From positions 1 through 19,673 of the forward strand of contig QIHU01000648.1 in NCBI GenBank assembly GCA_003231035.1: a stretch of DNA of 19,673 nt, in the 5' to 3' direction. Below the pieces are notes generated by a model. The model saw only the letters and a program-made list of their open reading frames with translations. It was not told where the DNA came from and made no database searches. The position numbers were made by a program, and so were the translations under genes. Positions 16,384 to 19,673 of this stretch are shown here, one piece after another. How positions within the stretch are numbered: position 1 is the first letter of the stretch; each line of letters starts with the position of its first letter. This DNA comes from Acidobacteriota bacterium. Lineage in GTDB: Bacteria; Acidobacteriota; Thermoanaerobaculia; Multivoradales; SZUA-115.

Positions 16384-16892
16384 ACCGGCGAGTCCTCGTA
16401 GTGGGCGCGATCCTAGTCCTGCCGCTGGTCTGGGTTCTGGGCATGGGACTGGGCAAGGATCCCAAGCGCATCGAATCGCCGTTGGTCGGCAAGCCGGCGC
16501 CGGCCTTCGAGCTAGTCGACTTGGCGGGCAACACCGTACGCCTGGAGGACCTCGCCGGCAAGCCGGCCTTGATCAACTTCTGGTCCACCTGGTGCGTCCC
16601 TTGTGTCTACGAACATCCAGTCCTGGTGGCGGCGGCGCGGCGCTACCGCGACCGGGTTCAGTTCATCGGGGTGATCTACCAAGACGAGCCGACCACGATT
16701 CGCGCCTACCTGGCCCGGAGCGGAGCTTGGGGACCCTCGTTGATCGACCCCACCGGACGCACCGCCATCGCCTTCGGTGTTTACGGAGTGCCGGAAACCT
16801 TCATCCTCGATCGAAGTGGGACGATCACCGCCAAATACGATGGCGCGCTCGATCCCGCGACCGTCGATGCCCTGCTGGCGGAGGTGTTGTGA
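16380..16892 (+). CDS. ccmG: Thiol:disulfide oxidoreductase CcmG (DsbE)
   Basis: The 170-residue protein has an N-terminal anchor (about residues 5-24) and a thioredoxin fold with the active site WCVPC (Cys72, Cys75). The acidic family features follow, with the cis-proline in GVPETF. It keeps apocytochrome cysteines reduced in the periplasm for heme attachment, receiving electrons from a CcdA or DsbD protein that is not in this window. It overlaps ccmF by 4 bases (ATGA), and its TGA shares one base with the ccmH ATG. Confidence 0.95.
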
Positions 16893-17491
16893 TGGCCACC
16901 CGCGGAGTCGGTCTCGGCCTGGCTCTGCTCGCCCTTCTGCTCACTTCGGCGCCCGCCCTGGTGGCGCAAGATTCCGCCGCCGTCGAGCTCGACCCACGCC
17001 TCGGTGTGCCGGACGACGCGCCGCTTAGCGGACCGGCGCTCGAAGCCCTGACCCAGGAGATCTCCAGCCTCATCCGTTGCCCGGTCTGCCAAGGGCTCTC
17101 GGTCGCCGACTCCCCGACGACCTCCGCCGTGGCGATGCAAGACGAAGTCCGCCGGCTGCTGGCGGCGGGTTACTCGGGCGATCAAGTGCTGGTCTACTTC
17201 GAAACCAGCTACGGCGAGTTCATCCGCCTCGAACCCAAAGCGCAAGGCTTCAACTTGGTGGTGTGGATCGCACCTTTCGCCTTTCTGCTGATCGGCGCGG
17301 CGCTGGTCGCCATGCGGGTGCGCAGCTCCCGCGCCCAGCTCGCCGACAACGCGAGTCGATCCGCTCCGCGGTCTGCATCCCAGTCCCAAGAAGAGAGTCA
17401 AGACGTGGACCACGACCCCCACAACGAACCGGAACGCGACCCCAGCCTCGAGGCCTACCGGCAGCGTGTCCGCGAAGAGGTGAAGCCGTGA
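16892..17491 (+). CDS. ccmH: Cytochrome c maturation protein CcmH (CcmH/CycL N-type)
   Basis: The 199-residue protein has a signal peptide (about 1-25, ending ALVA before QDS). The redox motif RCPVCQG follows with Cys63 and Cys66, then SVADSPTTSAVAMQDEVRRL, all typical of the CcmH family three-helix domain. A membrane span lies at about 120-143, followed by a charged cytoplasmic tail of some 55 residues that is longer than usual. CcmH reduces the apocytochrome or a CcmG intermediate and presents the thiols to CcmF. I chose the ATG at 16892, overlapping the ccmG stop by one base, because it leads directly into the signal peptide; the frame is open much further upstream. The end overlaps the next gene by 4 bases (GTGA). 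Confidence 0.94.
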   Translation: MATRGVGLGLALLALLLTSAPALVAQDSAAVELDPRLGVPDDAPLSGPALEALTQEISSLIRCPVCQGLSVADSPTTSAVAMQDEVRRLLAAGYSGDQVLVYFETSYGEFIRLEPKAQGFNLVVWIAPFAFLLIGAALVAMRVRSSRAQLADNASRSAPRSASQSQEESQDVDHDPHNEPERDPSLEAYRQRVREEVKP

Positions 17492-18819
17492 GCGAATCAA
17501 CCTGGCTGCCGGCTCTCATCATCGGTGGCGCCGCTTTGGCCATCGGCATCGTGGCTTCGTGGGTCCTGCGACGGCGCAGCCCGTCGCCCATCGCCGCCGA
17601 GGAGTCTCAGCGCGACCAGATCACGGCTCTAGAGGATCGGCGCGACCAGATTTACGCTCGGCTTCGCGACGACACCGCCAGTCTCGAACCGAGCGAGGCT
17701 CGCCGACTGGAAGACGAAGCAGCAACCATCTTGCGCGATCTGGACACCCTGACCGCGTCCCTCGACAACGCCTCGCCGCCACGAACTCGGCCAGCCGAGA
17801 CCGGCGTGGACGGCAAACCCATCGGGATGTCCACACGCCGAGCCGCGCTCGTCGGTTTCCTCTCTGGCGTTGCCGCGACGCTCTTGGTCACATTCTTGAT
17901 CGGCTCGGCCAGCAATGAAGCCAAGCCGCGTGAGGTGACTTCGCCAATGCCCGCTGCCAACGCCGCCGAAGCCAGCCGCGGCGCAGGGGCACCCGGCCAA
18001 CCCTTCCACGAGGAGGCCAACGAGCTCTCCGCCGAGATCGCCACCCGGGTGGAGGCCCTGAGGGCGCGACTGGTCACCAACCCCACCGACCTTTCCGCCA
18101 CCAAGCAACTCGCCTTTCTGCTCCTGATCAACGGCAACTTCGTCGAGGCCTTCGACTATTCGAAGAAAGCACTAGAGATGAACCCGGACGATCCCGACGG
18201 CCTCTACGTGCAGGGCGTGGTGCGTATCCGCATGGGTCAGGTGCAACAGGCGATCGACTTGCTCGACCGGGTGCTCAAGCAATACCCGGACCACCTCCTG
18301 GCCTTGATCGCTCGCGGCTCGGCGCTGCAACGGGTTGGCGACACAGCCCAGGCCGTCGAAACTTGGCAGCGCGCGCTCGCGGTCGCTGGTGGAAACCATC
18401 CCGAGATCGAACGCATGATCGCCGAGGCCCAAGGGGCCACCACCGCCCCAACCATCGCCGCCGCCGCGACCGACAGTGTCACCGACAGGGCCACCGACAA
18501 CAACTCAGGGTTCGCGGTGCGGATCGAGTTGGCTCCAGGGGCCAGCGGTCCGCCAGGCGGCACCCTCTTCCTCTCCTTGCGCGCCGCCGAGGGCGGACCG
18601 CCCACCGCCGCCCGCAAAGTGGTCAATCCCCAATTCCCGTTAGAGCTCACCCTGAGCCAGGCCGACAGCATGCTCGGCGGCCCCCTGCCGACCTCCGGTT
18701 CGTTGACCGCCCGGCTCGACGCCGACGGCAATGCGATCACCCGCAGCGCGGGAGACCTCGCCGCCACCGCCACCGCCACCGCCGGGGGCAAACGAATCAC
18801 CCTTCGCCTCCAAGGCTGA
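17488..18819 (+). CDS. ccmI: TPR-containing cytochrome c maturation protein CcmI (CycH-like)
   Basis: From the GTG at 17488 (GTGA overlap with ccmH, GAGG seven bases upstream) the product has 443 residues. Two membrane spans lie at about 7-27 and 118-140, with a charged coiled-coil loop between them (38-92). TPR repeats cover about 203-300, with segments such as NGNFVEAFDYSKKALEMNPD. The C-terminal domain (about 340-443) carries FPLELTLSQADSMLGG, which matches the CcmI/NrfG C-terminal pattern. CcmI holds the apocytochrome C-terminus and delivers it to CcmF-CcmH. The linker between TPR and C-terminal domain is Ala/Thr-rich and probably flexible. It is the last gene of the operon. Confidence 0.92.
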   Translation: MSESTWLPALIIGGAALAIGIVASWVLRRRSPSPIAAEESQRDQITALEDRRDQIYARLRDDTASLEPSEARRLEDEAATILRDLDTLTASLDNASPPRTRPAETGVDGKPIGMSTRRAALVGFLSGVAATLLVTFLIGSASNEAKPREVTSPMPAANAAEASRGAGAPGQPFHEEANELSAEIATRVEALRARLVTNPTDLSATKQLAFLLLINGNFVEAFDYSKKALEMNPDDPDGLYVQGVVRIRMGQVQQAIDLLDRVLKQYPDHLLALIARGSALQRVGDTAQAVETWQRALAVAGGNHPEIERMIAEAQGATTAPTIAAAATDSVTDRATDNNSGFAVRIELAPGASGPPGGTLFLSLRAAEGGPPTAARKVVNPQFPLELTLSQADSMLGGPLPTSGSLTARLDADGNAITRSAGDLAATATATAGGKRITLRLQG

Positions 18820-18921
18820 GACCGTACTCAGAGAACCGGCCCGGAAACCAACCAGCGAGACTCGCGTAGGGAACACGTAGAAGATCGCGGAGAGACACTC
18901 ACCGGTTGCGAAGGAGCACGA

Positions 18922-19673
18922 ATGCATAGGGTGATGTTGCGTAAGTGGATGCCCTGGACAGGGATCGGTTTGTCGATGGTGCTGGCAGTGGCTTGGACGA
19001 CCGGCTGTACCCGTGGCACGGACCCATCTCCGCTCACAGGGGCTCAGGACAGAAGCTCCTCCCAGCCAATTTTTCAGCTGGAGCCCTGCACTTTAGACGG
19101 CCTGGCCACGCCGGTGCGCTGCGGCACCTACGAGGTGTACGAGAATCGGCAAGCCCGAGCGGGCCGCAAGATCGGCCTCAAGGTGGTGGTGATTCCGGCC
19201 ACGGGCGAGAATCGGGCGAGCGATGCGGTGGTGATCTTCGCCGGTGGACCGGGTGACTCGGTGACCGGCAATGCCGCCGGCATCGCGGCCGACAGCGGTG
19301 TGCTGCTCCAACACCGCGACATCGTGTTGGTCGACGTGCGCGGCACCGGCGAATCCAACCCGCTTCTCTGCGACTACCAGACGGACGGCTCGCGCCCCCT
19401 TGGTTTGTTGGAGGAATTCCTCCCGCTGGCCGGTGTCGAGGCCTGTCGCGCCCAGCTCTCGGGCGACAACGATCTGGAGCACTACACCACACCGGTCATG
19501 ATCGACGACGTGCACGAGGTGGTTACCGCGCTGGGCTACCCCCAGGTCAACCTGATCGGCGGCTCCTACGGAACCCGCGCCAGCCTGGTTTACATGCGGC
19601 GTCATCCACGCGGTGTGCGCACCGCGATTCTCGAAGGCGTGGTGCCCACCGACGCCCGCATGCCGTTCTACTT
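18922..19673 (+). CDS. Exported alpha/beta hydrolase, S33 peptidase family (proline iminopeptidase/tripeptidyl aminopeptidase-like), 3' end outside window
   Basis: The visible 250 residues start at the ATG at 18922, preceded by AAGGAG at 5 bases. An N-terminal hydrophobic helix (about 12-28) ends in TTGC (Cys29), a weak lipobox, so it may be a lipoprotein or a cleaved secreted protein. FAGGPGDS (GGPG at residues 108-111) is the oxyanion-loop motif of the S33 family. DIVLVDVRGTGES follows, and the nucleophile elbow GGSYGTR carries Ser215. Asp and His of the triad lie beyond the right edge. Family members remove N-terminal residues or tripeptides from peptides; other hydrolase functions are possible. 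It is separated from ccmI by 102 bases and has its own strong ribosome site, so it is probably not part of the ccm pathway. Confidence 0.85.
   Translation, partial: MHRVMLRKWMPWTGIGLSMVLAVAWTTGCTRGTDPSPLTGAQDRSSSQPIFQLEPCTLDGLATPVRCGTYEVYENRQARAGRKIGLKVVVIPATGENRASDAVVIFAGGPGDSVTGNAAGIAADSGVLLQHRDIVLVDVRGTGESNPLLCDYQTDGSRPLGLLEEFLPLAGVEACRAQLSGDNDLEHYTTPVMIDDVHEVVTALGYPQVNLIGGSYGTRASLVYMRRHPRGVRTAILEGVVPTDARMPFY

Noticed and set aside
18820..18921. Possible terminator or promoter after ccmI
   Set aside because: Only 6-bp complementary pieces (AACCGG and CCGGTT) far apart are present, with no T-run and no clear promoter boxes; nothing can be supported.

Overview
The window is high-GC bacterial DNA, densely coding, from a Gram-negative (diderm) organism. 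It encodes a Wzx/Wzy-type surface polysaccharide system, a propeller-type sensor kinase and a System I (Ccm) cytochrome c maturation operon. This mix fits Acidobacteriota or a similar deep-branching phylum, but that placement is inference; no rRNA or tRNA gene is present to support it.

Left arm (1-7238, all minus strand, read right to left): an exported protein with seven thrombospondin type 3-like repeats and a tail of 61 consecutive aspartates; a Wzz/GumC-like chain-length protein without a kinase domain; a Wzx-type flippase; a Wzy-type polymerase; a sulfotransferase; and a family 2 glycosyltransferase that runs off the left edge. Flippase, polymerase, sulfotransferase and glycosyltransferase are packed closely enough to be one transcript. 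The logical product is a polysaccharide, possibly sulfated, assembled by the Wzy-dependent route.

Middle (7348-11306, plus strand): a membrane sensor histidine kinase with 14 propeller repeats (two seven-bladed propellers), a Y_Y_Y domain, HisKA and HATPase domains, followed by an OmpR-type response regulator. The kinase gene is broken in this sequence. It leaves frame 1 near 8160, continues in frame 3, and returns to frame 1 at 8410. Blade spacing shows that the second lesion is a 2-base loss and the first a net loss of about 16 to 22 bases.

Right arm (11608-18819, plus strand): a complete ccmABCDEFGHI operon in which almost every junction overlaps by 1 to 8 bases. It includes a 43-codon ccmD. 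The proteins export and load heme (A-E), reduce the apocytochrome thiols (G, H) and ligate heme (F, H, I). A separate gene for an exported S33-family alpha/beta hydrolase starts at 18922 and runs off the right edge.

The most unusual item is the poly-aspartate, calcium-repeat protein at the head of the polysaccharide genes, encoded partly by a 15-bp in-frame tandem repeat that could change length. No CRISPR array, insertion sequence, phage or defence system was seen.
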